Source: Lineus longissimus (lineage: Eukaryota; Nemertea; Pilidiophora; Heteronemertea; Lineidae). From it: DNA of 62,511 nt. The stretch lies in NCBI RefSeq assembly GCF_910592395.1, contig NW_027020275.1, forward strand, positions 1 through 62,511. Reading direction: 5' to 3'. The notes under the pieces are model-generated. The model was not told where the DNA came from. It searched no databases and saw only the letters and a program-made list of their open reading frames with translations. Below, one piece after another: positions 1-7,689 of the stretch (its first letter is position 1; every line of letters starts with the position of its first letter). The translations under genes were made by a program, and so were the position numbers.

Positions 1-119
1 CACAATACATATATTCTTATGTAGTCAGACAGAAATCATAAACGAGATGATTAAGTTGAATAATAGACTTGAAAGAAATTTACTCTTTGCAGTGAATTGA
101 TTTTATTTTACTTAATTAA
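1..119. other. left non-coding edge of the virus-like element
   Basis: AT-rich leader with no ORF. The last bases before the first ATG read TTAATTAA. No terminal inverted repeat can be proven: the first nine bases (CACAATACA) recur in reverse complement near 11955-11965, but the similarity does not extend. The element may continue left of the window. Confidence 0.4.
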
Positions 120-380
120 ATGAATAGAACTTGGGGTTACACAAAACGACCACGTAATTGGAAAGAAAGATTAGAACGATTTCATAGAGAATTAGAGGCA
201 GAAGTAGAGTCAAAGTTGGAGCCTGGTCCCGAAAAACCTTTAAAACCTGCTGGGTTAGAAAAACCTGTTGGGTCAGAAAAACCTTTAAAATTTAATGTAC
301 TTCAAAAACCTGTAGTGTCTGTAAGATCAACACTAAACACTAGAAATGACAGAACAACTGATTCTAGTTATTCCCACTAA
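120..380 (+). CDS. small basic, proline-rich protein of the element (86 aa)
   Basis: I do not recognise this protein. It begins with a very basic segment (TKRPRNWKERLERFHREL) that could form a charged helix. This is followed by three imperfect repeats of the type EKPLKPAGLEKPVGSEKPLK and a Ser/Thr-rich tail. There is no membrane segment or cysteine motif. The ATG directly follows TTAATTAA, and the stop TAA overlaps the same motif of the next gene four bases downstream, so the two genes form a tight same-strand pair. A DNA-binding or virion-associated role is possible, but nothing in the sequence proves it. Confidence 0.55.
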   Translation: MNRTWGYTKRPRNWKERLERFHRELEAEVESKLEPGPEKPLKPAGLEKPVGSEKPLKFNVLQKPVVSVRSTLNTRNDRTTDSSYSH

Positions 381-384
381 TTAA

Positions 385-1044
385 ATGAATGGAGACAACA
401 AGGTTTATCCAGATTTAAGTAATTTAAACTCTGAAAGTCAATTAAACTATGAAAGGTCTGAAAAGCATACAGAAAGTAACCCTCAGGCTTTCAGACTACA
501 ACAAATATGTGATGTTAAGAGTTTCTTAGAAAGCGAGATTGAATTTAGAAGAAAGATATTTTCAAAGTACAAAAAAGCATTTAGCGTAATTACTGGCATT
601 AGCCACTTCCTTAATTTAACTAGCGTTGCAGCTGGCTCTGTTGGTGTTTCCGCTCTAGCTGGTGTCATCACGGCACCGATAGGCTTAGCTTTGGGTGGCG
701 TAACAATAGGTAGTGCCATTATTTCATCAGCCTTAGGCTGGGAGAAAAAGAATATTCTTAAGAAAATTGAAAAACATGAGAATATCAGAATGTTGGCAAT
801 TTCAAAACTGAACACAATCAATGATTTGGTTAGTAAAGCCTTAACAGATTCTCACATATCTACAAATGAGTTTACTTTGATTCTCAAGGAGAAGGAGAAA
901 TACATTTCGATGAAAAATGCCATTAGGAAAAAACAAAGGGAGGCAAGTTCAGCTGTCGATGTAGAGTCTTTAAAGAAGACTTTTTTAGAAGAAGGAAAAA
1001 AGATAGCTCAGATAGAGATGCTAGAAAAACTAAAAGTTCAGTAA
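385..1044 (+). CDS. hydrophobic-core membrane-type protein of PolB element (219 aa)
   Basis: The N-terminal third is polar. Charged helices at residues 43-65 (SFLESEIEFRRKIFSKYKK) precede a long Gly/Ala/Val-rich hydrophobic region at about 68-119, which looks like two closely spaced membrane segments. A charged helical C-terminus follows (KHENIRMLAISKLNTINDL, then FTLILKEKEKYISMKNAIR). From memory, proteins of this layout recur beside PolB genes in unassigned animal mobile elements; I know no assigned function. A membrane-active role is inference. The start is the ATG in TAATTAAATG. Near the 3' end, TTTTTTA (981-987, codons F200-L201) and AAAAAAG (996-1002) are both in the correct phase to be -1 slippery heptamers, and the -1 frame stays open well past this stop. 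Confidence 0.75.
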   Translation: MNGDNKVYPDLSNLNSESQLNYERSEKHTESNPQAFRLQQICDVKSFLESEIEFRRKIFSKYKKAFSVITGISHFLNLTSVAAGSVGVSALAGVITAPIGLALGGVTIGSAIISSALGWEKKNILKKIEKHENIRMLAISKLNTINDLVSKALTDSHISTNEFTLILKEKEKYISMKNAIRKKQREASSAVDVESLKKTFLEEGKKIAQIEMLEKLKVQ

Positions 1045-1262
1045 ATCAAACAGGACCCGGACTACGTCCAGAGAACAAAGTTCGACTCGAGCTATGCTCT
1101 CAAGACGAAGTCCGACTAGGACAAGGTCCAGAGAAGAAAGTTCGACTAAATAGTCCTAATCCTAATGTGGCGTATCACTATCACTATTATCATTACTTTG
1201 GTGTTAGGGATGAATTTCACCAAGTAACACTACCATCTGCACCACCCTATTCATTAGTTTAA
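927..1262 (+). other. open -1 frame extending the 219-aa gene
   Basis: After a TAG at 924-926 the -1 frame is open to a TAA at 1260-1262, about 111 codons without an ATG. A -1 slip at either heptamer would append roughly 85-92 residues. These would be a basic Ser/Arg stretch, three translated double-hairpin repeats (1059-1145) and a His/Tyr-rich tail (AYHYHYYHYFGVRDEF). The three repeats are all read in stop-free frames. Chance or an old indel are alternatives. Confidence 0.4.
1059..1145 (+). repeat. three adjacent double-hairpin repeats (1059-1085, 1087-1115, 1119-1145)
   Basis: Copy 1 is in reverse order: GGAC-TAC-GTCC, AGA, GAAC-AAA-GTTC. Its second stem is GAAC/GTTC instead of the consensus GAGC/GCTC, a paired change. 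Copy 2 is in forward order (GAGC-TAT-GCTC then AGAC-GAA-GTCC, one broken pair). Copy 3 is in reverse order (GGAC-AAG-GTCC then GAAG-AAA-GTTC, one broken pair). Copies are separated by 1-3 bases. Confidence 0.85.
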
Positions 1263-1365
1263 TCGAGCTATGCTCTCAGGACAAAGTCCGAATAAAGATT
1301 TTGCACTCGAGCTATGCTCTCAGGACAAAGTCCGACTAGGACAAAGTCCAGAGAGCAAAGCTCGA
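1263..1365 (+). repeat. three double-hairpin repeats between convergent genes (1263-1291, 1307-1335, 1339-1365)
   Basis: Two forward consensus copies (GAGC-TAT-GCTC, linker TCA, GGAC-AAA-GTCC) are followed by one reverse-order copy (GGAC-AAA-GTCC, AGA, GAGC-AAA-GCTC). They fill the gap between the -1 frame stop at 1262 and the polymerase stop at 1367. They could serve as a bidirectional transcription end structure, but this is not shown. Confidence 0.85.
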
Positions 1366-1366
1366 C

Positions 1367-4016
1367 TCAAGCGAAGTTTGAATCGCTGTAATCTATGTAG
1401 CCTTCATAATACATTCCAAATGGTAAGGTGCTTATTCCATCTTCAAGTATGAACCTCTTATCATCAAAAGGACTGAGGCTTTTTTTGTCAACTTCTTCCA
1501 AATAGATTTGGTGTTTATCTGATCTTAAGTGTCTCATCTTGTGGTAAAATGACCTACTCTTTTCAAGACAATCAACATAGTCATCAAATGAGATATTTCT
1601 CCTTACTACATTCTTGGCAATACCCTTCAATTTCTTAGAATCGTAATCTTTTGTCGAGCCTTGCTCTCCAGACATAGTCTTGGTCCTGTAAGCGTACATC
1701 TTACTTCTCAGGGCAATGAATTCAGTCATCTCTACTCCTCCTAGCTCATCCTTGAAATAACCTGGCACCTTCTTCTTACTGGTGTCATAGAGTGTATGAT
1801 CTTTTGGATAATTACTGAAGTCAAAATAGTGTTTCAACTCCTTTAAGTCTTTAGTTAAGTCATCAGTATTAATGTTAAGTACAAAGGAATCTGTATCTAG
1901 ATACAGCAGTTCAATATTTTTCTCACCAAAGTACGGTTGAAGAACTTCATAATAGAATTCATACATTAATAATTTAGACAATTCAAGTACTGAAGCTCCT
2001 ATGTAGATTGGTTTGTTGAATTTCATTGATGTTTTCCTCATGCTAATAGCAGCATTATGTTCGTCAAATACGCATATCGATGAAAACCTGGGATTGGCCA
2101 TTACACTCCTGGCTCTCTCCCCGTCCGATACAAATTCAATTTCAACCCTGTTCCTTACATTCTCACAAGTCTTTCCATAGAACGCATTATTCATGAGCTT
2201 AAAATAGTCTTTCTCAAAATCAGTCTTAGAATCCATACGTCTTTTAGTGTTAAAATCAATGTATGGTGCTAACCACTTTGATTGTTTAAAGCTTATCACT
2301 GAATGAACCCTCTTAAGTACCATTCCGTGCTTTAGGTAAAACTGTAGCATTCTGTAATGCACTATGTAATTAGTTTTATCCTTTTGTGTTAGTATTAGTT
2401 TCTCTACATTTGATCTTTTATCATCACCCAGTAACTCCCTCTGGTAAGGACTTAATTCATCATCTTCAATAAAGAGAGATTCGGGACAGAATGGAAAGTT
2501 CCTTGACTTAAATTTAATATTTCCTGGATACTCCAAATCAACCTCTAAGAAGTAGCCTACTTCACTATCACTTGGAATTGCCATAATCTGCTCTTTACTG
2601 ATAACATTCATGTTAAGTCGGACTTTGTCCTGAGAGCATAGCTCGAGTGGATCAATATCTATCATTTCAAAACTACCATAGGGTTGAGGTTCCATCATGG
2701 ACCAGCCGTAGAGATTATTTGCGTCTACGTAGAGTAGTTTGTGGTGTTCATCTGCCTTGACATGTCTTGTTCCCATAACACCCGAAATTCCACCTCGTAT
2801 TGCTTTCTCAAAAGTAAGTAAGATGTTGGTATCAGTCAGTAGTTCTAGGTTTATTCCTGTGTACTTCAAACCAGCTTGCCAGGTTAGGCCTGGTGCCGAG
2901 TAACAGTGACATGGATCTATCTGAAAGTAGTTCAAATTGACATCCCTGAATTTCTCAAATAAATCAGCTAAAAGGATCACATCAGTTTTGAGGTAGAGGT
3001 CAATGAACTCACCGTGATTCCTGATCTTGAAATGATCCCATATTACCTTAGCCTCATCATAGGCAGAATCAGGTGCCATTTCATTTTTCAATTCGTCAAA
3101 AAACATAGACTTTTCTAGGTAAGTAACATTGTAGCTTTCATGTGATGTGTAAAAAGAGTAAGGTACTGAACCCTTCTTCCTCAATAGCTTAAAGTCAGTG
3201 GTATTTGGGAACAGCTGTCTGGTAATTTTAAAATCATCATCCAACATTGATTTGGTTATGTTGTCTAAACTGGACTGCAGGAATCTGTACGAGTCCAAAA
3301 ACCTGAAACAACCGAACTGAAATGAAATGTATTCCTCTGATGTTTTGGCAAGTATTTTCAGTTTCTTGTACTTCGGTAGCTTAGTCATTAATTCTTTAGT
3401 AAATAAGTGAGAATCGTAATTACTGAGATTGTGAAAAAACACTGGAACAAACATAGCTTTCTTTTCATTCAAATTACACGAGTTGTGAGCAGCACCTCGA
3501 TATCTACCACAGTAGTGATCATGATCCTTGACCTTGTCATATCCCAAAGGTTGATTACAATAGTAACAATGTGTTTCTAATTGATATTTATGCCAGTCTT
3601 CATCTGTCATTGTTAGAGGAAAGTTACAGTTCAATAAATTAGAGAATTGTCCTTCCATCCTGATTAACCAATTACAGAACACATCTACAACATCAGCACC
3701 CCTGTGAGACACATACTGGCTACTGTAAAGGTGTGTGTAGTCTGAGTGAACATAAACACCAACAGCTGATGCATTTTGTTTAAAAAGTTTTTTAGTGGTA
3801 ACAGTGGTATCTGTCTGAGTTGTGTCGGACTTTGTCCTGAGAGCAGAGCTCGAGTTATCATTGACTGTTGTGCTTATCGCTTCGAAATCAGCATAGATCA
3901 CAAACGGAACTCTATTTTTGAATGAGTGTTTTTCAAATTTAATTTGTGACCATTTACTGTTAGGTGGAGGCAAAGTAATCTTACAGTAATCGTGTTCTCC
4001 ACATTTCTTTTTATGC
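1367..4016 (-). CDS. polB: protein-primed family B DNA polymerase, catalytic part
   Basis: This is the exonuclease and polymerase portion of a DNA_pol_B_2-type enzyme, expected to replicate the element from a protein primer. Counting from the Leu of LPPPNSKW (3973), all active sites are present: ExoI D29/E31 (YADFEA), ExoII around N182-D187 (HNLSNYDSH), ExoIII Y327/D331, motif A D417 (YVDANNLYGW), motif B 592-600 (KLMNNAFYGK), motif C D693/D695 (YLDTDSF) and KxY at 758-760. A Cys/His cluster at 136-166 (CYYC, then H-x-H-x-C, then H-x2-C) resembles the recombination endonuclease VII fold. Three double-hairpin repeats are translated inside it, at residues 41-50, 442-452 and 764-775, between motifs rather than in them. 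There is no ATG at the open end. The frame joins the upstream half through a +1 shift near 4017-4020. Confidence 0.92.
1654..1680 (+). repeat. diverged double-hairpin repeat in polB
   Basis: GAGC-CTT-GCTC, TCC, AGAC-ATA-GTCT. The second stem is AGAC/GTCT rather than GGAC/GTCC, so both partners changed and the stem is kept. It is translated as part of TMSGEQGST near the C-terminus of the polymerase. Confidence 0.7.
2618..2646 (-). repeat. double-hairpin repeat in polB between motif A and the thumb-side region
   Basis: Consensus copy, forward on the coding strand and adding ten codons read as LELCSQDKVR. It sits between YVDANNLYGW and GYFLEVDLEYP, a stretch I would expect to tolerate length variation. 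Confidence 0.85.
3825..3853 (-). repeat. double-hairpin repeat near the start of the PolB exonuclease domain
   Basis: Copy with first stem GAGC/GCTC around a TCT loop on the coding strand, then GGAC-AAA-GTCC. It is read in a different frame from the 2618 copy, as SSALRTKSD, and follows the ExoI motif by about ten residues. Confidence 0.85.
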
Positions 4017-5144
4017 TTAAAAGTAATTCATGCATCTCCTGCAAAGATACACTCTATGAGCTAGTGTCCTGAAGAAAAGATTGATGTCTCTTATGTACAT
4101 GAAATGGTCCTTGAAATACAGCAGATCGATGACATCATCATCATCATAATAATTCTTGGACAGGTAGAGAGGTTCTAGTTTTGCCTCACAGGTGCTTTTA
4201 GCCCATTCGTTCTCTAACTTGAACACATTAATCTTGAGATTATTATCACTCTCTATCTTAGGAATATCCGTAGTATCAGTAGTTTTCGAACTCTGTTCTC
4301 GTGACGAAGTCATTTGTAGCATATCGGTAGTGATATTAAATGTACTCTCGAGCTCTGCTCTCAGGACAAAGTCCGTCTCTGGATTTTCTTTCAGATATTT
4401 AGCGGCCAATAAAGACCAGAGAAAACATTTATTGTCATTTGATTCCACATTTATTACTGCTTTTGTTTTAAATGGTAATTTAGTGTAATGACCACCTTTA
4501 CACCTCTTGTAAGAACAGATGGTCATGTTACAAGACTCTATTTTGTTCAGTGTAAGTCCAGACCCTTGAAAGTACCTTTCCTCAATCTGTGTCTTAATGT
4601 AGTTTAACTGGTTGGTTATGGCATAAATTGCCTGGTTCCTTGAAATTATGCTTTCCATTGGGGACTGAATGGGGTGTGTCGAACTTTGTTCTCTGGACTT
4701 TGTCCGGGTTACACTTTCACCCTGACGATCAATGCTCTGCTCTTCGACCAAAGGTCGATCAAACTGAGCAAATACTGATATGCTAATTTTGTGATGGTAG
4801 TCATTGAGTTGAAATAATACCTCCTCTAATTTATCTCTGTATTCATACACTTGTTTAGCTTCTCTGTCAATCTTCAAACTAATGGTGACTACAGGCTTGC
4901 CAAATTGTTTTACTATTTCTACTCCACTCACTTTCTTTATGCCATCTAGCTCATTTTCCTCAAATGCAAGTTTCTTATCCATACTTTTAGTGATCAGTGA
5001 TTGGGCTCGGGGTTGAGCAATAGGGACATAATCCGGATTTAATTTACTTAAGTGACCTTTGGTTCTCCTGTGAATAGCCATATTATTGTAGGATATGTAC
5101 TTGTCACATGTAGTGCAAAGTATTTTCTGATTCTTATCAGTCAT
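4017..5144 (-). CDS. N-terminal part of the PolB gene, with zinc finger
   Basis: 375 codons in the frame before the break. A C2H2 finger lies at the very start (C10, C13, H25, H31 in CTTCDKYISYNNMAIHRR). After a repeat-bearing linker comes a segment with NDNKCFLWSLLAAKY, a signature I associate with the N-terminal region of animal PolB-element polymerases. The frame ends at CRRCMNYF, half of a Cys/His motif that continues in the next frame. I chose the ATG at 5144 because it follows AATAAATAGA, matching the divergent gene's AATTAAATAGAA; the frame is open upstream but without another ATG. The TAA at 4017-4019 directly follows a TTT codon, and a +1 step restores the frame into the catalytic part. 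Confidence 0.8.
   Translation of the reverse strand: MTDKNQKILCTTCDKYISYNNMAIHRRTKGHLSKLNPDYVPIAQPRAQSLITKSMDKKLAFEENELDGIKKVSGVEIVKQFGKPVVTISLKIDREAKQVYEYRDKLEEVLFQLNDYHHKISISVFAQFDRPLVEEQSIDRQGESVTRTKSREQSSTHPIQSPMESIISRNQAIYAITNQLNYIKTQIEERYFQGSGLTLNKIESCNMTICSYKRCKGGHYTKLPFKTKAVINVESNDNKCFLWSLLAAKYLKENPETDFVLRAELESTFNITTDMLQMTSSREQSSKTTDTTDIPKIESDNNLKINVFKLENEWAKSTCEAKLEPLYLSKNYYDDDDVIDLLYFKDHFMYIRDINLFFRTLAHRVYLCRRCMNYF
4286..4312 (+). repeat. double-hairpin repeat with both stems changed in pairs
   Basis: GAAC-TCT-GTTC, TCG, TGAC-GAA-GTCA. Relative to consensus, stem 1 has G-C changed to A-T and stem 2 has G-C changed to T-A, with base-pairing kept in both. It lies inside the polymerase N-terminal half (SREQSSKTT on the coding strand). 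Confidence 0.75.
4348..4375 (+). repeat. double-hairpin repeat in the polymerase N-terminal half
   Basis: Near-consensus: GAGC-TCT-GCTC, TCA, GGAC-AAA-GTCC. It is read on the minus strand within the ORF without a stop codon. Confidence 0.85.
4679..4758 (+). repeat. double-hairpin repeat plus a degenerate half copy
   Basis: At 4679-4705: GAAC-TTT-GTTC, TCT, GGAC-TTT-GTCC, with the first stem changed in a pair. At 4744-4758 a single hairpin GACC-AAA-GGTC is flanked by TC and GA and looks like a worn second half of another copy. Confidence 0.65.
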
Positions 5145-5200
5145 TCTATTTATTAGATTAAAATTTATTAAATTCAATAAATCTCTTGAATTAAATAGAA
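5145..5200. promoter_or_regulatory. divergent promoter between polB and the 333-aa gene
   Basis: A 56-bp AT-rich spacer separates two head-to-head ATGs. Both starts follow nearly the same sequence on their own strands: AATAAATAGA-ATG for polB and AATTAAATAGAA-ATG for the plus-strand gene. This suggests a shared, element-specific initiation signal. Confidence 0.5.
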
Positions 5201-6202
5201 ATGGACTTCATAATCAATGAACAAGAATGTAATGAAGCCAAATTTGAGTACTACTTAACAGACCAATTAGACATAAAATCCATTACTTTGAAATCGATAA
5301 CCTTTTACAATTCATGGTGGTCAAGCGATAACCAGCCAGCGAGTGCCCAAGTATTCATGTTTCTTTACGAAGAGTTTAAACTTAATAAAAAACTGAATGC
5401 AACCATAATAGAACAGTGCCTTGAAGTCATTAACCATACACCCGATGCGACGCCAGATGAATTTTGTAAGAATTTTTTAGTTAACCCCTCTATTAGAACA
5501 ATAATAAAAAACAGACAATCTACATTGCCATACTCTCGACATTTTAGTTTAAGTGAGTTTTGTGAGGAATGGCAAACATACATAAAAGAAAATGGAATAA
5601 ACTATGTGAAAATTTACTGTGATAACAATAATTACATAACCCTTGAACTTACAGAGGACAAATACTTTTACTTTAATAACAGATTTTATGCTATTGTAAA
5701 TGATACACCAGCTGGCAAAACATTCTCCACACACATTGCCTTTGTGGTAAATGAATGGTTCGGCTTTAAACAAACTGAATTCATCAAGAAAGGAAAATAC
5801 TACTCCATAAGACCACTCAACTTTTACAGAAAATATCTATTCCTGCAAGCTAATTTGGTTGACAAAGCTAAGACCCTCTACAACAATAAACCATCTAACA
5901 TTTTCTGCATCATACCTGTAGAAGATGGTGACCAAATAAAAATGCAGCGATACGAACCGAATTGTAAGAAAACGATAAATAAGTGTACTAATCACATAAA
6001 ATTCGAAATCACTGATAAGAATGGTAAGCTAGTTAATTTCAGAGGAACAGAGGTTTCTTTAGAGTTAAGAATCGAGCTCTGCTCTCAGGACGAAGTCCGA
6101 ATAGAGTTAAACTCTTGTGGTGAAGACAAGCACCTCGGACTCGAGCTCTGCTCTCAGGACGAAGTCCGACCACCTGATGAGATCATTCCATTAAAGGAAT
6201 AG
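5201..6202 (+). CDS. putative minor capsid or jelly-roll-like protein (333 aa)
   Basis: I do not recognise a named family with certainty. The N-terminus (KSITLKSITFYNSWWS) and a late beta-rich segment (HIKFEITDKNGKLVNFRGT) match the layout of a protein I recall next to PolB genes in animal elements, where a structural role is plausible. It is mostly predicted beta and polar, without a signal peptide or membrane segment. Two double-hairpin repeats lie at the extreme C-terminus and are read as ELCSQDEVR, separated by about 13 residues, so the ancestral protein probably ended soon after the NFRGT strand. The last 20 bp overlap the tail of the convergent gene. The ATG follows AATTAAATAGAA. Confidence 0.65.
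   Translation: MDFIINEQECNEAKFEYYLTDQLDIKSITLKSITFYNSWWSSDNQPASAQVFMFLYEEFKLNKKLNATIIEQCLEVINHTPDATPDEFCKNFLVNPSIRTIIKNRQSTLPYSRHFSLSEFCEEWQTYIKENGINYVKIYCDNNNYITLELTEDKYFYFNNRFYAIVNDTPAGKTFSTHIAFVVNEWFGFKQTEFIKKGKYYSIRPLNFYRKYLFLQANLVDKAKTLYNNKPSNIFCIIPVEDGDQIKMQRYEPNCKKTINKCTNHIKFEITDKNGKLVNFRGTEVSLELRIELCSQDEVRIELNSCGEDKHLGLELCSQDEVRPPDEIIPLKE
6072..6169 (+). repeat. two double-hairpin repeats at the C-terminus of the 333-aa gene (6072-6100, 6141-6169)
   Basis: Both are forward with loop TCT in stem 1 and GAA in stem 2 (GAGC-TCT-GCTC, TCA, GGAC-GAA-GTCC). They are nearly identical and in the same frame, which suggests recent duplication. Confidence 0.85.
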
Positions 6203-6719
6203 TACATTTCTTCTCTTTAACTACAGGTTTAACAAGAGGGCTAATTGATCCCTTCATGACTGCTTCATTCGGACTTTGTCCTGAGAGCATAGCTCGATTA
6301 GGACTACGTCCAGAGAACAAAGTTCGATTCAAGCCTGATCGCTGCTCTTTGCTTACTTTTTTAGGAAGTTTCTTAAACATGATAAATGCTGCTAAAATAA
6401 CGGCACCTAAATCTAGTACATAGACATAGGTATTACTACTAGATTCACGCAGTGATACATCAGTATTTTGAGATTGTGGTTCTTCTTCCTCTACTTCTTC
6501 TTCCTCCTTTTCCATAACTCTGTTTTTTGGGACAGAGTCCTGTACTTTAAATGTCGTCTTATCCCTTTTTATCCTCTTAAATTCCTTAGATCTTCTACCC
6601 AGTTCTCTAGACCATGCTAATTGTTTCTCTGATCGAGGTTTCTTAGACACTGAAACTTTAGTCGGACTTTGTCCTGAGAGCATAGCTCGAGTAGTATCAG
6701 TTACAGTTTCAAGTTCCAT
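6183..6719 (-). CDS. single-pass membrane protein with basic and acidic blocks (178 aa)
   Basis: Function unknown. A basic region (AWSRELGRRSKEFKRIKRDK) is followed by an acidic run (KEEEEVEEEEPQ), one clear membrane helix (VYVLDLGAVILAAFIMFKKL, about residues 97-117) and a basic tail. Three double-hairpin repeats are translated, one at residues 11-20 (RAMLSGQSPT) and two in the tail. The start ATG follows GATAA, giving TAAATG. It converges on the 333-aa gene with a 20-bp overlap. It could be a virion membrane or assembly protein; this is inference from topology only. Confidence 0.6.
   Translation of the reverse strand: MELETVTDTTRAMLSGQSPTKVSVSKKPRSEKQLAWSRELGRRSKEFKRIKRDKTTFKVQDSVPKNRVMEKEEEEVEEEEPQSQNTDVSLRESSSNTYVYVLDLGAVILAAFIMFKKLPKKVSKEQRSGLNRTLFSGRSPNRAMLSGQSPNEAVMKGSISPLVKPVVKEKKCTIPLME
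6269..6327 (-). repeat. two adjacent double-hairpin repeats (6269-6297, 6301-6327)
   Basis: The first is consensus on the minus strand. The second reads GGAC-TAC-GTCC, AGA, GAAC-AAA-GTTC on the plus strand, with the paired GAAC/GTTC change. Together they encode SGRSPNRAMLSGQSPN in the membrane protein tail. Confidence 0.8.
6662..6690 (-). repeat. double-hairpin repeat in the membrane protein N-terminus
   Basis: Consensus copy on the coding strand (GAGC-TAT-GCTC, TCA, GGAC-AAA-GTCC), read as RAMLSGQSPT. Confidence 0.85.
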
Positions 6720-6738
6720 TTATCTTGCTCAAATTAAT

Positions 6739-6765
6739 TCGAACTATGTTCTCATAACCAGGTTA
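6739..6765 (+). repeat. strongly diverged double-hairpin repeat in an intergenic gap
   Basis: GAAC-TAT-GTTC, TCA, TAAC-CAG-GTTA. Both stems differ from consensus at paired positions (stem 2 at two pairs) yet remain fully complementary. It lies between the start of the 178-aa gene and the stop of the next gene. Confidence 0.65.
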
Positions 6766-6767
6766 AT

Positions 6768-7623
6768 TTAGTCTTCTTTATCATCACTACCTGTGATATC
6801 TAGACTTTCATCTATTGGTTTGTCACATTCAGAGACAGTCATATTTGGTGCATTCATATTTGATGCAGTCATACTCGATGTATTCATAGATGATTCCTCA
6901 TGACAATGACCTAAAGTAATAAGTGTTGTTGAGGCAAGTGCAGTTAGTGCACCCATTCTCAAACTCAACCATCCAAGCCATTTATCCAACTCGTTAGTTA
7001 TCAAATAATCATTTCTAAGATCATGGTAAAGATCATCTTCATCATCTATTGGTAATAACCACCTTGATAATTTAGTGTAAGCTTTAAGTACTGTCTTACC
7101 CAAAGAATCATTAAGTCTGGCAGCCATCTTTGTTTCATACATTCTATGGTGTTTTAAGATTTCTTTTTCGGTCATATTATCTAAGTCATTAAAAGTTATT
7201 TGTTTATTAAGGAAATCCTTGCTTTTACCAGTTGCAACTAGAATCTCTAAGTCTTGTTTGGCTTTAAGGCCACTATCAGTCAAATAGTTCAAATTTTGTT
7301 GATTGCTACTTGAACCTTGTTGATTGCTAGTCGGACTTTGTCCTGAGAGCGTAGCTCGAGTTGATCCTAGTTGGCAACTAGAATTGACTATTCCTTGACT
7401 GGGATTAACTATTCCCTGACTAGGAGTAACAAAATTCGAACTATTCAACTGCTTGTTTAAATTGTTGATTTGTAGAGCAGTTCTGTTGAAAGTTAGTTCT
7501 GTTTTGTTGGTAACTACCAGTGTTCTGTTGGTTAGAAGCCCCAACTCGAGCTAAGCTCTCAGGACTCATAACACCAATCTGTTTCATCTGTTGTTCAATC
7601 ACTGCAGATGTCTGACTATTCAT
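6768..7623 (-). CDS. NQQ-rich element protein, split by a +1 frameshift
   Basis: The ATG at 7621-7623 opens a frame rich in Asn-Gln-Gln (NQQN, QQNR, QQNC) that stops at 7441. The +1 frame, open from at least 7544 and without an early ATG, carries the same composition (SNQQGSSSNQQN) and continues to 6768, so I treat both as one gene of about 285 codons. The downstream part has a helical charged region (KDFLNKQITFNDLDNMTEKEIL), a short hydrophobic stretch (MGALTALASTTLITLG) and a Met/Asn/Ser-rich acidic tail. Two double-hairpin repeats lie inside. The shift must fall between 7441 and 7544; one candidate is TTT-AAA-CAA near 7455. Function unknown. Confidence 0.5.
7331..7359 (-). repeat. double-hairpin repeat in the NQQ-rich gene
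   Basis: Near-consensus on the coding strand (loop TAC in stem 1, AAA in stem 2), read as RATLSGQSPT. Confidence 0.85.
7545..7570 (+). repeat. worn double-hairpin repeat
   Basis: The first hairpin is intact (GAGC-TAA-GCTC, TCA) but the second is broken after GGAC. It is read on the minus strand in the one stop-free reverse frame, as SPESLAR. Confidence 0.6.
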
Positions 7624-7689
7624 TTGCTGATTATTTATTTAAAATTATGGAAAAATGACTGTTAAGTGCAAAATGCTGTTTTCACAACT

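Noticed and set aside
1059-1365. Repeats as hammerhead or other self-cleaving ribozymes
   Set aside because: No conserved CUGAUGA...GAAA core or three-stem geometry; only two 4-bp hairpins and a short linker.
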